In this document: in pieces, positions 19,101 to 27,334 of the stretch | Layout: the number at the start of each line of letters is the position of its first letter | Position numbering within the stretch: the stretch's first letter is position 1 | Assembly: GCF_022921095.1 (NCBI RefSeq) | Contig: NZ_CP095053.1 | Coordinates: 2,832,501 to 2,896,500 of the forward strand | Origin: Hymenobacter aerilatus | Lineage (GTDB): Bacteria > Bacteroidota > Bacteroidia > Cytophagales > Hymenobacteraceae | Reading direction: 5' to 3' | DNA length: 64,000 bases | The notes under the pieces: generated by a model | Databases searched by the model: none | Told to the model about the DNA's origin: nothing | What the model saw: only the letters and a program-made list of their open reading frames with translations | Made by a program: the position numbers and the translations under genes

Positions 19101-19547
19101 GTTGAGCCCGCTGGTCTGCTCGAAGTAGTTGTGCTCGATCCACAGGCGCCGGGCCCGGAAGCTGTTCACGAACCGGCCCCGGCCCACGCCCGTGCGGCTG
19201 GGCTCCAGCCCGTAGCCACGAGAGTTGCGCACGACCAGGTCCGCCCCCTCGCCCGAGACGATCAAGTCGCCCGCCCCGGCCAGCGTGCAGTTCACCAGCT
19301 GCACGGGCTCGGTGGTGGCAATGCGAATGCACGGCACCGAGCTGTCCAAGCTCCGGTATGACCCACTGTACACGCCGCCCTTCGTGATTGTAATAGGACT
19401 GCTATATGTTATATTCGGAGCTTGTGCCTGTGCTGCTGCTGGCAGCAACGTCATACAGGTGATGATGGCCAAGCCTAGCGACATCAATTGAGTGGACCAG
19501 CTCTTAAGGCTTCTTTGTTTGGCAGAGAAAGTAAATTGCTTTCGCAT
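16182..19547 (-). CDS. Multidomain T9SS-secreted beta-helix protein with three CBM-like modules
   Basis: This 1121-residue exported protein starts with a signal peptide (about 1-42, ending AQAQA). Residues about 50-395 are a right-handed parallel beta-helix region, with repeated Asn turns and IEHNYFEQTSG, IYYHDN and VFFNNRVE rungs. Three carbohydrate-binding-like modules follow (about 425-572, 698-846 and 860-1010), the first two almost identical. A Big/Ig-like domain (about 585-685, VSLTAAVNN) lies between the first two modules. The C-terminus is a type IX secretion sorting domain (FSVFPNPAN to KRLVVAR). The context suggests binding or cleaving the exopolysaccharide made by this cluster. Catalytic residues cannot be assigned with confidence. 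Its beta-helix is nearly identical to the lipoprotein at 20221. Confidence 0.87.
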   Translation of the reverse strand: MRKQFTFSAKQRSLKSWSTQLMSLGLAIITCMTLLPAAAQAQAPNITYSSPITITKGGVYSGSYRSLDSSVPCIRIATTEPVQLVNCTLAGAGDLIVSGEGADLVVRNSRGYGLEPSRTGVGRGRFVNSFRARRLWIEHNYFEQTSGLNIDRWSQSAGVSGVSQPLLVRYNQARNIDGRWRGNQGSTRASFVILNTVRSLSGVEISYNEVRNTANQSLVEDNINLYASSGTSGSPIRVHNNFVFGAYPFPATATGYTGTGMTTDGNGNASEVTAYVEAYENQFISTCNAAMNIAAGHDIYYHDNRLVTSGQLADGTRLPSTWAATSIFNYYKLPGNVFFNNRVERTVVGYMSKGGQNGRLDMSPGACASCSVQALPNPVTVDTERAEDVRWQQKLQQNGITLGPENGNTTPTVPTPPTSGNGNYVVNPSFEADGRGTESPAGWLTSTGNGTGTNASYTETYPTARTGTYHGTHYRPGSYEVYTFQTVRNLPAGQYTLRAWVKGGGGQSAAQLLVKNYGGSQRTASIGATEGGVNGNWTQVEIKDISVSGGECEVGFYSKAGGGGQWIYFDDVELVAQSGTPSAPNVAPTVSLTAAVNNLTLGNSLTMTANAADSDGSIKKVEFFSGTTKLGETASAPYQFSWKPVGIGTLSLTAVATDNDGATTTSNVVNITVVGTVVLPSPSAPVSSGSPVAGNNYIVNPSFEADGKGTESPAGWLTWTGNGTGTNASYTETYPTARTGTYHGTHYRPGSYEVYTFQTVRNLPAGQYTLRAWVKGGGGQSAAQLLVKNYGGSQRTASIGATEGGVNGNWTQVEIKDISVSGGECEVGFYSKAGGGGQWIYFDDVEFIAQTNSVSEGSNMVQNASFDNDLFPTQTPSRWSTTPGSGSSDNADYTEIYPGARSGLYHATHYRPEPYEVYTYQMVSGLANGTYTLRVWAKSSGGQSAVQLQARNYGGSQRTANIGASNTWTQIEISGIQVTNGQCEVGVYSKAGAGQWLYFDDVELVRVQQNTFSAVSSSNSTAAERLSATTAETNAASVTEFSVFPNPANVQTTIAAPFEQAGSVTISIFNLQGQEMAHYVQSVVSGSNYLPLSTANLPIGNYVLRVVGPGHNYTKRLVVAR
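17014..17453 (-). repeat. Intragenic 440-bp tandem module, copy 2
   Basis: This segment encodes the second CBM-like module of the beta-helix gene. It matches 17833-18272 base for base except for a handful of substitutions and has the same length. A third, clearly diverged module is encoded at about 16520-16980. Confidence 0.9.
17833..18272 (-). repeat. Intragenic 440-bp tandem module, copy 1
   Basis: This segment encodes the first CBM-like module. Its near identity with 17014-17453, including synonymous positions, shows a recent duplication or ongoing gene conversion. The Ig-like domain coding sequence lies between the two copies. Confidence 0.9.
18346..19376 (-). repeat. Beta-helix coding segment, copy A of a 1031-bp duplication
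   Basis: The segment aligns without gaps to 20249-21279 at a constant offset of 1903 bp. Only scattered base changes are visible, and very few change a residue (for example Ser/Pro and Gln/Leu). Similarity stops sharply at both ends. Confidence 0.9.
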
Positions 19548-20220
19548 CTGTCAAGTATAAAGTTCAACAAGTGTAGAATCTTAAATAAATTATATTATTC
19601 AGCTTCTACAATTGTAAAGATAGTGCTGGAGATGTTATTTGTATAAATCTAAAACATAGCAATAGATATATATCGAGGAGAAACGCGAGGCATTTAGACT
19701 AAGTATTTCACGCATAATAATTCCTTAATAAGGGCGACTTATATATAAATAAAACCTAATATTCAAAAATGTATCTACATCTAAAAACAGCCAAATAGGT
19801 GATGTTGACGCAGTAAGTACCATCTTTTGCGACGGCAGGGAACTTATTTTTGCAAAATAAAAATCAGTAAAATCTAAAATATAATTGCACTATTACCTGT
19901 TGACCTTTTGAGAAAAGTCGGCTTTTTGAACGTGTTTTTTGGAGAAATCACCCTCTCCAAATGACCAAATTTTATTACTAACTATTTCGTCCATTAAACC
20001 GTAGCGAGTCGATAATTAGGCAATTGATATGCGTAAATCCGAATACAACAGTTTGCACTGAGCACGGTAATTTATTATCTAATCCTGCACTTATTATATT
20101 CTTCAAAAAACGGTAAGGCCCTACCCTATTTTATGAAGACCATTAGCTTATCACCTATAAGCCTAATGAGATAGGTTGCACAACCTGTAACGAGCACTAT
20201 CTATACCGTATATATACAGC
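19548..20220. other. AT-rich spacer between the two beta-helix genes
   Basis: About 670 bp, strongly AT-rich, with no open frame worth reporting. It should hold the promoter of the large beta-helix gene. A small hairpin (TTTGGAGA / TCTCCAAA, 8-base loop) is at about 19938-19961, without a convincing T-run. The composition differs sharply from the flanking GC-rich genes. Confidence 0.6.
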
Positions 20221-21399
20221 TTATTGGCTACCCTTTTCTGGTCCGATAGTGATGCCATTTTGTTGCAGCTTTTGCTGCCAGCGCACGTCCTCGGCCCGCT
20301 CCGTGTCCACCGTCACCGGGTTGGGCAAGGCCTGCACCGAGCAGCTCGCACACGCCCCCGGGCTCATGTCCAGCCGCCCGTTCTGCCCCCCCTTGCTCAT
20401 GTAGCCCACCACCGTGCGCTCCACCCGGTTGTTGAAGAACACGTTGCCCGGCAGCTTGTAGTAGTTGAAGATAGAAGTCGCCGCCCACGTGCTCGGCAAC
20501 CGCGTGCCGTCGGCCAAGAGCCCGCTGGTGACCAGCCGGTTGTCGTGGTAGTAGATGTCGTGCCCGGCGGCAATGTTCATGGCCGCGTTGCAGGTGCTAA
20601 TGAACTGATTCTCGTAGGCCTCCACGTACGCCGTCACCTCCGAGGCGTTACCGTTGCCGTCCGTGGTCATGCCCGTGCCCGTGTAGCCCGTGGCCGTGGC
20701 CGGGAAGGGGTAGGCCCCGAACACAAAGTTGTTGTGCACCCGGATCGGGCTGCCGCTCGTGCCCGAGCTGGCGTACAGGTTGATGTTGTCCTCCACCAGG
20801 CTCTGGTTGGCCGTGTTGCGCACCTCGTTGTAGCTGATCTCTACCCCCGGCAGGCTGCGCACCGTGTTCAGGATCACAAAGCTGGCGCGCGTGCTGCCCT
20901 GGTTGCCGCGCCAGCGCCCGTCGATGTTGCGCGCCTGGTTGTAGCGCACCAGCAAGGGCTGGCTCACCCCCGACACGCCCGCGCTCTGGCTCCAGCGGTC
21001 GATGTTGAGCCCGCTGGTCTGCTCGAAGTAGTTGTGCTCGATCCACAGGCGCCGGGCCCGGAAGCTGTTCACGAACCGGCCCCGGCCCACGCCCGTGCGG
21101 CTGGGCTCCAGCCCGTAGCCACGAGAGTTGCGCACGACCAGGTCCGCCCCCTCACCCGAGACAATCAAGTCGCCCGCCCCGGCCAGCGTGCAGTTTACCA
21201 GCTGCACGGGCTCGGTGGTGGCGATGCGAATGCACGGCACCGAGCTGTCCAAGCTCCGGTATGACCCACTGTACACGCCACCTTGGGTTATGACCAGGAC
21301 CTTTTCTTCCCTATCCTTGCTAGCCGAGCTTTGGCAGCGCGCCAGCAGCAGGCTGCAGCTCACGGCAAAAAGTAGGCGTTGTAGGCGTAGGTAGGACAT
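20221..21399 (-). CDS. Beta-helix lipoprotein, short paralogue of the 16182-19547 product
   Basis: This is a protein of about 392 residues. I chose the ATG at 21399, which gives a lipoprotein signal (LLFAVSCSLLLARC, likely lipidated Cys at about 21); the longer frame starts at TTG 21414. The mature part is almost wholly the beta-helix region and is nearly identical to residues 56-399 of the larger neighbour. It ends right after the helix (ITIGPEKGSQ) and has no CBM-like, Ig-like or T9SS domain. The same fold is thus delivered as a membrane-anchored lipoprotein here and as a T9SS substrate next door. It lies downstream of the glycosyltransferase genes, beyond a terminator. A role in processing or binding the exopolysaccharide is inferred. 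Confidence 0.85.
   Translation of the reverse strand: MSYLRLQRLLFAVSCSLLLARCQSSASKDREEKVLVITQGGVYSGSYRSLDSSVPCIRIATTEPVQLVNCTLAGAGDLIVSGEGADLVVRNSRGYGLEPSRTGVGRGRFVNSFRARRLWIEHNYFEQTSGLNIDRWSQSAGVSGVSQPLLVRYNQARNIDGRWRGNQGSTRASFVILNTVRSLPGVEISYNEVRNTANQSLVEDNINLYASSGTSGSPIRVHNNFVFGAYPFPATATGYTGTGMTTDGNGNASEVTAYVEAYENQFISTCNAAMNIAAGHDIYYHDNRLVTSGLLADGTRLPSTWAATSIFNYYKLPGNVFFNNRVERTVVGYMSKGGQNGRLDMSPGACASCSVQALPNPVTVDTERAEDVRWQQKLQQNGITIGPEKGSQ
20249..21279 (-). repeat. Beta-helix coding segment, copy B of the 1031-bp duplication
   Basis: Ungapped counterpart of 18346-19376. It covers most of the lipoprotein gene except its signal-peptide region and last few codons. Confidence 0.9.
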
Positions 21400-21417
21400 G
21401 AGCGAGTAGATCAACTA

Positions 21418-21453
21418 GCAAAAAAAGAAGGGATGGTGCTACCATCCCTTCTC
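21418..21453 (-). terminator. Rho-independent terminator of the glycosyltransferase operon
   Basis: Read on the minus strand, a stem (AGAAGGGATGGT / ACCATCCCTTCT) with a short loop is followed by a run of seven T. It starts just past the stop codon of the GT2 gene and ends just before the beta-helix lipoprotein start. Confidence 0.9.
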
Positions 21454-21460
21454 TACTCTT

Positions 21461-22300
21461 TTAATGGAGGAAGTACCCTACCACCCGCCGAGCATAGCCA
21501 TTAAGCAGGAAATATGGCAGGTAGGGTGCTGGGCAGTTTTTTAGGGCAAAGTGCGTAAAATTCACCATGTTGCCCCCGCCCCTGATACCAAATAGGTGTT
21601 GGTAATACCCTTTCAGGCTGCGGTGCTTGCGCGTGAGCGTCTGGCCGCTTTCTTCGGGGTAGGTGCTCAGGATGGCGTTGTAGTTGAGGTAGTTCGGAAA
21701 GCCGTTGCGGCGCGCTACGCTGGTGTAGTCAAAGTCGGCCAGATAGTGGGGTAGGCGCTTTTCGTCGAACAGACCTATTTTGTCGATGACAGCCTTCGGA
21801 ATCAGCAGGCCGCGACCGGGCAGGTAAGTTACCTCGTGCAGGCCGGTACGCTTTTCAGGAGGAAGCACTTCTAGCAGGTCACGGCGCATGTTAGTGCGGA
21901 AGTTCAGTGTTTCGCCGCCATAGATAGGCTCACCGGTAGCGGCGTCCAGCTCTAGCGCACCCAGTACAGCGTTGGGGTTGCGCTCGGCATCGAGCAACAT
22001 CTGCTCCACAAAGCGCGGGTCGGTCACCACATCATTGTTGAGGGTCATGACGCGAGTAGCGCCCAGCTCCAGCGCCCGCCGGATGCCTAGGTTTACACCC
22101 GCCGTCCAGAACAAATTCCCGTCGCCCTTTACTACTATCACTTCCGGAAACTCCTCAGCCAGCATCTGGTCGGTGCCATCCGTCGAGCCATCGTCCACCA
22201 CAATGGTACGGAAGGACTGGTTGGTTTGAGCCCGCAACGAGAGCAGGCACTCGCGCGTGTATTCTTTGCGGTTGAAAACGGGTATAACGATGTAAAGCAT
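21461..22300 (-). CDS. Glycosyltransferase family 2
   Basis: This 279-residue GT-A-fold enzyme transfers a sugar from a nucleotide donor during repeat-unit assembly. The N-terminus YIVIPVFNRKEYT opens the Rossmann-like fold. VVDDGSTDGT binds the nucleotide, and the DxD-equivalent is NNDVVTD. The later VTYLPGRGLLIPK and DYTSVARRNGF segments fit rhamnosyl- or galactofuranosyl-transferase-like GT2 members, but the donor cannot be told. It is the last gene of the minus-strand exopolysaccharide operon and lies 137 bp after the preceding transferase. Confidence 0.9.
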   Translation of the reverse strand: MLYIVIPVFNRKEYTRECLLSLRAQTNQSFRTIVVDDGSTDGTDQMLAEEFPEVIVVKGDGNLFWTAGVNLGIRRALELGATRVMTLNNDVVTDPRFVEQMLLDAERNPNAVLGALELDAATGEPIYGGETLNFRTNMRRDLLEVLPPEKRTGLHEVTYLPGRGLLIPKAVIDKIGLFDEKRLPHYLADFDYTSVARRNGFPNYLNYNAILSTYPEESGQTLTRKHRSLKGYYQHLFGIRGGGNMVNFTHFALKNCPAPYLPYFLLNGYARRVVGYFLH

Positions 22301-22437
22301 TGCAAGAGGGGTAGTAAGCAGTAAGGAAAATAGCTACGCTTTGGGCAGCTTCTGGATAGACAGCCGCATAGCTGTTGGGCCGAAGAACTTCGGCGGCGCA
22401 GGTTTTATATTCGTCTTGAGAAGCTGAGCGTCCTAGA

Positions 22438-23691
22438 TCAGGCTTTCTGTAGTACCGTTGCATGAGGCACTGCCTCTTCAATCAGGTGCAACATGCGTTG
22501 GCTCCGGGCCGGCCAGCTTTGGGTGCGGGCGAAAGCGTAACCAGCCCGGCCCATGGCCAAGCGACGCTCCGGGTGGTCGTAGCACTCCTCGACAGCGCGG
22601 GCCAGCGCCGCCACGGTTTCATCAGGAGTCGTGACGGGTACCTTAATGGCAGCCTCGGCGGGTATAAAGTCGCGGGCGCCTTGGTGATTGAGCGTGATGA
22701 TGGGTAGGCCGGCGCCCATGGCCTCCAGAAACTGCGAGGCGAAGGAGTCGCGCAGACTGGCAAACAAGAATGCGTCGTGCGTCAGAAACACCTCCCGCAC
22801 TTCGGCCCAGGGCAGGCTGCCGCGCCAGGTCACGCGGTCTGTTAGGCCGCGCTGCCGTAGCAGTTCAGGTAGCTCTGCTCCTACTGGCCCATCGCCCACA
22901 ATGGTTAGATGAAAGGGCACCCGCGCCGCTACCTTCGTCAGGGCATCGAGCACCAGGGGTAGGGCTTTGCGGTGAATCAGTCGGCCCAGCCACAGCAGAC
23001 GCAACTGATCAGCTGGCTCGCGCACCGGAAACTCAGCGGGCAAAAAAGACTCCGGCAGCCCCGAATCCAGAAACAGCTCTACCCGCCGGGCACCCAGCGC
23101 CCGGACTTTCGCGGCAGTTTCCTGGTTAGTAGTCAGCACCAGCGCTGCGTGGCGGATGCTATGGCGCACGTTCCGGTCTCCGGCCATCAGCACCCGGCTG
23201 ATGGTATTACGCATGGTTTCCGATTTGAACCAGTCGGGAATGTAGGACTGGAACGAACGGGGCGTTTGCTGACCACCGCCCAACGGACCGATAATCAACG
23301 GCTTGCCTACACGCCACAGCCACGATGCCATTTGCAGACTGCCGTAGGTAGCGTGGTGTATCAGATCGAACCCAACCGTAGCCTCCAGCTTACGCGCTGC
23401 ACGCCACGCCTGGTACTGCCACACCATATAGTGTAAGTACACGCCAAACTGCCACCGGTAGAGGTAGTCTACCCAGCCGGGCACGGCTACGTACACAAAA
23501 TGCAGCTTAGCCCGCCCTTCGGGCGAAACGTGCTCAGCCAAGTAGGCTTCTATGTCAGCCCGCTCATCGGGGCGTGTGAAGCACCACACCTCATGGCCAT
23601 GTTGCAGCCACTCTTGTGTCCAGCTATAGCCAATGCCGCTTTCCCCGCCTTTCGTGGGATTGCAGGCATACGCGGAGAGCAGCACCTTCAT
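22438..23691 (-). CDS. Glycosyltransferase family 4
   Basis: This 417-residue GT-B-fold enzyme is expected to add a sugar to the growing lipid-linked repeat unit. The N-terminal acceptor domain begins MKVLLSAYACNPTKGGESGIG and includes GPLGGGQQTP. The C-terminal donor domain begins near LRLLWLGRLIHRKAL. It carries the EX7E-like region in SFASQFLEAMGAGLPIIT. The start overlaps the end of the upstream gene by 4 bp (ATGA), indicating translational coupling. Confidence 0.9.
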   Translation of the reverse strand: MKVLLSAYACNPTKGGESGIGYSWTQEWLQHGHEVWCFTRPDERADIEAYLAEHVSPEGRAKLHFVYVAVPGWVDYLYRWQFGVYLHYMVWQYQAWRAARKLEATVGFDLIHHATYGSLQMASWLWRVGKPLIIGPLGGGQQTPRSFQSYIPDWFKSETMRNTISRVLMAGDRNVRHSIRHAALVLTTNQETAAKVRALGARRVELFLDSGLPESFLPAEFPVREPADQLRLLWLGRLIHRKALPLVLDALTKVAARVPFHLTIVGDGPVGAELPELLRQRGLTDRVTWRGSLPWAEVREVFLTHDAFLFASLRDSFASQFLEAMGAGLPIITLNHQGARDFIPAEAAIKVPVTTPDETVAALARAVEECYDHPERRLAMGRAGYAFARTQSWPARSQRMLHLIEEAVPHATVLQKA

Positions 23692-24725
23692 GACGACAGC
23701 GAATTGGCGGGCACTACCTCCGGCGCTGATGCCGCCGTTTTTGTTTTAGGGCTTTGCAAACCCGAAGCCACTGGCTTCTGCCCGGCAAACACCCGCCGCA
23801 CGATGGCCGACAAGCGGCTGCGCAGAAACTCGTTGAAGCGCTTCCGGTCGCGGGGCCGGTCGAGGCGCACGTAGGCGGGGTGGCGCAATGGGAAGCTCAG
23901 CTCCTGCGCGGGTAGGGCGCCCATCATGTCGCCGTCGTCGTGGGTGTGAGTGGAGTTGTTGCCGAAGCCAATATTGCCCACCAGGTTCACGGCCGGCACA
24001 ATATACAGGCCCGAGTTCATAGCAATGGTGTACTCCCACTGGTAGTCCCACACATCAGGCGGCGAGGGTAGGGCCAGTACGCCGCGCATCTTACCCAAGC
24101 GGTAGCGCCGTTCCAGGGAGCTGCTGAACACGCCATCGAAAGCGCCACTGGCAACGGCCTCCCGGAAACCCGAAAGATGGTAATCGTACATGTCCCAAGC
24201 ACGGCGCCAAGTGGCCCAACCCCAGCTGTTGCGTTGCTCCGAGAAGTAGTAAGAAGGCGCGTCGGGCCCCAGCGGTCGTTGCGCTTCGGAGCCAAAGTTG
24301 TTGCCGCCAATGTGCATCACGCGGGTATCGTCGCGGTAGCGGGCCAGCAATTCCTGGCAAAACTGGAAGAAGCTGGGCGAGGGCACGCAGTCGTCTTCCA
24401 GAATAATGCCTTCCGTTTCGTGGCTAAAAAACCAGTTGATGGCCGTGACGGGCCCTACCCCACAGTTCAGGTTTTTCTCTTGAAACAACGTGAATACTTC
24501 ACACGGCCAATCCACTTCCTCCACAATGGCGCGGGTTTCGGCGCAACGCACAGCGTCGGTAGGGTGGTTGGGGCGCGGGCCGTCGGCGGCCACGTAGAGC
24601 CGGGTAGGCCGCGCCTGGCGGATGGTATCAAACACGCGCCGGGTGGTGTCGGGCCGGCTGAAAATCAGCAGCAGCACCGGCGTATCTAAGGCCGTAGCAG
24701 CAGACAGGGTAGCAGAGGGGGTCAT
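23688..24725 (-). CDS. GT-A-fold glycosyltransferase (HlpA-like nucleotide-diphospho-sugar transferase)
   Basis: This 345-residue protein has the start of a GT-A transferase (PVLLLIFSRPDTTRRVF) and a clear acidic donor and metal motif in GIILEDDCVPSPSFF. It also has the RVMHIGGNNF and NSWGWATWRRAW segments. The Trp-rich SWGWATWRRAW motif is typical of a Bacteroidota and cyanobacterial family often annotated as hemolytic-protein-HlpA-like transferases. The 4-bp overlap with the downstream GT4 gene ties it to the operon. The donor and acceptor are unknown. Confidence 0.85.
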   Translation of the reverse strand: MTPSATLSAATALDTPVLLLIFSRPDTTRRVFDTIRQARPTRLYVAADGPRPNHPTDAVRCAETRAIVEEVDWPCEVFTLFQEKNLNCGVGPVTAINWFFSHETEGIILEDDCVPSPSFFQFCQELLARYRDDTRVMHIGGNNFGSEAQRPLGPDAPSYYFSEQRNSWGWATWRRAWDMYDYHLSGFREAVASGAFDGVFSSSLERRYRLGKMRGVLALPSPPDVWDYQWEYTIAMNSGLYIVPAVNLVGNIGFGNNSTHTHDDGDMMGALPAQELSFPLRHPAYVRLDRPRDRKRFNEFLRSRLSAIVRRVFAGQKPVASGLQSPKTKTAASAPEVVPANSLSS

Positions 24726-24778
24726 AGTAGATCAAATAGCAATGGCAGCTGCCCTTAGCAGAGCGACGTCGGCAGTAG

Positions 24779-25987
24779 TTAGGCGGTGGCCGCTACGGCA
24801 GGCGCAGCGGCGGCCGTTGGTACCGAGTCGCGTACGGCCTCGTACATGGCCAGGGTACGCTGAATAATAGTATCGGGGTTATGCCGCTCGCGGGCTACGG
24901 CTTGTGCCTGGGTGACAACTCGCTGGTATAGGGCCGGGTCGTGATAGAGACGCAGGGTCTGACGAGCCAGGCTGGCGGGCGTCAGGTCGCAAAGCAGGCC
25001 GGTTTCGCCTTCGGTGATGAGGGAGGCTACCCCACCTACGTCGGATGCCACTACGGGTAGGCCCATTAGCTGAGCCTCGCACACGCTATTGGGGCTGTTG
25101 TCGATATACGACGGGTGCAGCAGACAGAACGACTCGCGGCACAAGCGGGCCAGGCCGGCACCTGTCTGGAACGGACGGCACTCCACGTGCTCGGGGCCGA
25201 TGTGCTGTAAGTTGTATTTAGCAGCCACGGCAGCTACGTCGGCGGGCTCCAAGCGGCCTACAATCACGAGGCGCATGTCGGGGGCTTGCTGGCGAATGAG
25301 GTCGAAGCCCATCAGCATTTCCTTGAAACCCTTGATTTCCTGCTTGCCCCCTACAAACAGCGCCTGCGGGCGGGCGGGTTGCGTCGGCGCGGGCTTATCA
25401 GCCTCCTCGAAAAACTCGGGCCGAATCGTCTCCCAGTTGTGGAAGATGCGGGCGCCGGGGCTCAGGCGCTTCGTGTGGAACTTGTCCCAATCGGTACGAC
25501 AGGAGAAGTTGTGCACTGTGGGCAGGTAGCGCTTCTCATAGAAGCCCGCCAGCGTCCACAGAAACTTCAGCATCGAAAACTTCTGGGGCACTACCCTGGC
25601 GTACTCCGATACGATACCCTGCACTGATAGCACCATAGGTGCGGGTAGGCTGGCCGTCATGGCGGGTAGTTGCAGCTCCGAGCCGTGCAGGTGCAGCACG
25701 TCGTACTCTTTGTAATGCTGCCGCAGGTACTTCTTCACAATGGCAATGCGCCACTGGTAAAGCGTCAGAATATCGGTGCGCACCTTAGGCACTTTCAGGT
25801 AGATGAAGTGCATGCCATCGCGGTCAAACTCATCCACGGGCTTGTCGATGCGGTGCGTCCAGTTCAGGATGGTTAGCTCCACGCCGGGCTGCTGGCGCAG
25901 CAACTCTGCCAGCGTGCCTACCCACGGAACGGGGTGCGCCGCGGGCTCAGAAGGGTGAGGATAAGGGGCAAGCCAGAGAATTTTCAT
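24779..25987 (-). CDS. Glycosyltransferase family 4
   Basis: This is a 402-residue GT-B-fold transferase. The N-terminal domain starts MKILWLAPYPHPSEPAAHP and includes DVLHLHGSE. The C-terminal donor-binding domain includes QALFVGGKQEIKGF, LVIVGRLEP and the EX7E-type segment NSPNSVCEAQLMGLPVVAS. An Ala/Pro-rich tail (TAAAAPAVAATA) ends the protein. It lies 53 bp before the HlpA-like transferase in the same operon. Confidence 0.9.
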   Translation of the reverse strand: MKILWLAPYPHPSEPAAHPVPWVGTLAELLRQQPGVELTILNWTHRIDKPVDEFDRDGMHFIYLKVPKVRTDILTLYQWRIAIVKKYLRQHYKEYDVLHLHGSELQLPAMTASLPAPMVLSVQGIVSEYARVVPQKFSMLKFLWTLAGFYEKRYLPTVHNFSCRTDWDKFHTKRLSPGARIFHNWETIRPEFFEEADKPAPTQPARPQALFVGGKQEIKGFKEMLMGFDLIRQQAPDMRLVIVGRLEPADVAAVAAKYNLQHIGPEHVECRPFQTGAGLARLCRESFCLLHPSYIDNSPNSVCEAQLMGLPVVASDVGGVASLITEGETGLLCDLTPASLARQTLRLYHDPALYQRVVTQAQAVARERHNPDTIIQRTLAMYEAVRDSVPTAAAAPAVAATA

Positions 25988-26017
25988 ATAGAGCTAAATA
26001 ACAGGCAGACAGCAGAG

Positions 26018-27310
26018 TTAGATAGGCAACGCCGGAGCCGATACCCGGCGCGCGTGTGCCGCAGACCGCGGCTGTAGTAGGAAGGGGTCTGTCATGGGCT
26101 CGGCCAGGGCGGCCAGCATCAGGCCAATCAGGCCATAGTGGTAGGTAGACCAGTCGTAGGATGTGCCGAACACAATCAGACTGATGAAGAAGGCGACTAA
26201 AGCAGCCGTATCGGCATCGAGGAAACGTGAGCGAAGCAACCGCCGCGTAACCAACACAATCGGCACTAACACCACCAGCAGAATGCCCAAAATGCCAAAG
26301 TAGAAAGCCCGGTCGAGGTAGAAGTTGTGGAAGTGGTGGCCGGTGCGGTCTTTCCACATAGGCATGTCGCTGCTGGGGTCGTAGAACTGCATGGGCACTT
26401 CGAAACCTTCGAGGCGCCAGCCAGCTACGGGGCGTTCTTCTACCAACGGTAGGTAGGATTCGATCTGCTTGAGACGCCAGCTACCGGTGCCTTGCTTGTC
26501 GGCGTTGGCAATGTCGTCGATACTCTGCTCGAAGCGGGTGACTACCTGCGGATTATCCAGCACCAGCATAGTCACGCCCAACGACCCTAGGATGAAGGGA
26601 ATGACCAAAAGCATTACCATTTTTACAGGTGAGAAGCGTGCCAGCCGTGCCCGACGCAACAGCAGCACGTCAATCGGAATGGCAATGAACATGGCAATCC
26701 ACACCGAGCGGTGTTGCAGAAAAATCACCAGCGGCATGCACACAAACACGATTAGCAGGGAAGTAAGCGAATTGCGCAGCAGGTAGTTGTTCAGGCTAAG
26801 CAGGATGACCAGCACAAACAGGTAGGCTGAAGCGGCGTTGAAGCCTCGCGTATTTTCCACGAAGGCGCTCAGGCTCAACGATTCCCGGTGAAATAGTAGT
26901 AGGTTGCCCACGGACACTAGTAGAATAACCGTACTCAGCTGCTGCATAGGCGGCAGCCCGTGCCGCCGGTAGAAGCCATAGATGCCGAAAATGGTGAGCA
27001 GCACAAACAGCTTGTTGAATACGTGAGCGTATTCCAGTACGGAGCCCCACTCGGCATACGATTCCAGCATCATCCCTCCTATCACCAGCAACACCGCTAT
27101 CAACCACTTGCGCATCAATGGCTCGAAGTAGCGCCAGTAGAACCAGATGCTAGCCAGCGAGCCAGCCAGCAAGGCATACACCAGAAACTTCAGCTCACCT
27201 GGCTCCTGGTCTACCCGATCAGCCCCGAACGCAAACTCCCAGAAGGCTTTACTGGTAGCCAGTATCGCCAGGAAGGGAATGAGCGCCAGAAAGTTCAGCT
27301 TGATTTTCAT
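26018..27310 (-). CDS. O-antigen ligase/polymerase-like membrane protein (Wzy candidate)
   Basis: This 430-residue polytopic protein has about ten to twelve hydrophobic helices. A large periplasmic loop at about 270-350 contains GSWRLKQIESYLPLVEERPVA and DRTGHHFHNFYLDRAF. The H-x-H-N-x-Y segment before a late helix is typical of the Wzy/WaaL superfamily, in which a loop His is important. Its position between glycosyltransferases and the flippase makes it the likely repeat-unit polymerase. A WaaL-type ligase role cannot be excluded by sequence alone. Confidence 0.85.
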   Translation of the reverse strand: MKIKLNFLALIPFLAILATSKAFWEFAFGADRVDQEPGELKFLVYALLAGSLASIWFYWRYFEPLMRKWLIAVLLVIGGMMLESYAEWGSVLEYAHVFNKLFVLLTIFGIYGFYRRHGLPPMQQLSTVILLVSVGNLLLFHRESLSLSAFVENTRGFNAASAYLFVLVILLSLNNYLLRNSLTSLLIVFVCMPLVIFLQHRSVWIAMFIAIPIDVLLLRRARLARFSPVKMVMLLVIPFILGSLGVTMLVLDNPQVVTRFEQSIDDIANADKQGTGSWRLKQIESYLPLVEERPVAGWRLEGFEVPMQFYDPSSDMPMWKDRTGHHFHNFYLDRAFYFGILGILLVVLVPIVLVTRRLLRSRFLDADTAALVAFFISLIVFGTSYDWSTYHYGLIGLMLAALAEPMTDPFLLQPRSAAHARRVSAPALPI

Positions 27311-27334
27311 GAAATGCGGGAGTATACCGGCGGT

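Noticed and set aside
18357..21264. Long plus-strand open frames (334 and 346 codons) opposite the two beta-helix genes
   Set aside because: Both lie fully antisense to well-supported genes, are His/Arg/Ala/Val-rich as expected from GC-rich antisense frames, and duplicate only because the sense DNA is duplicated.
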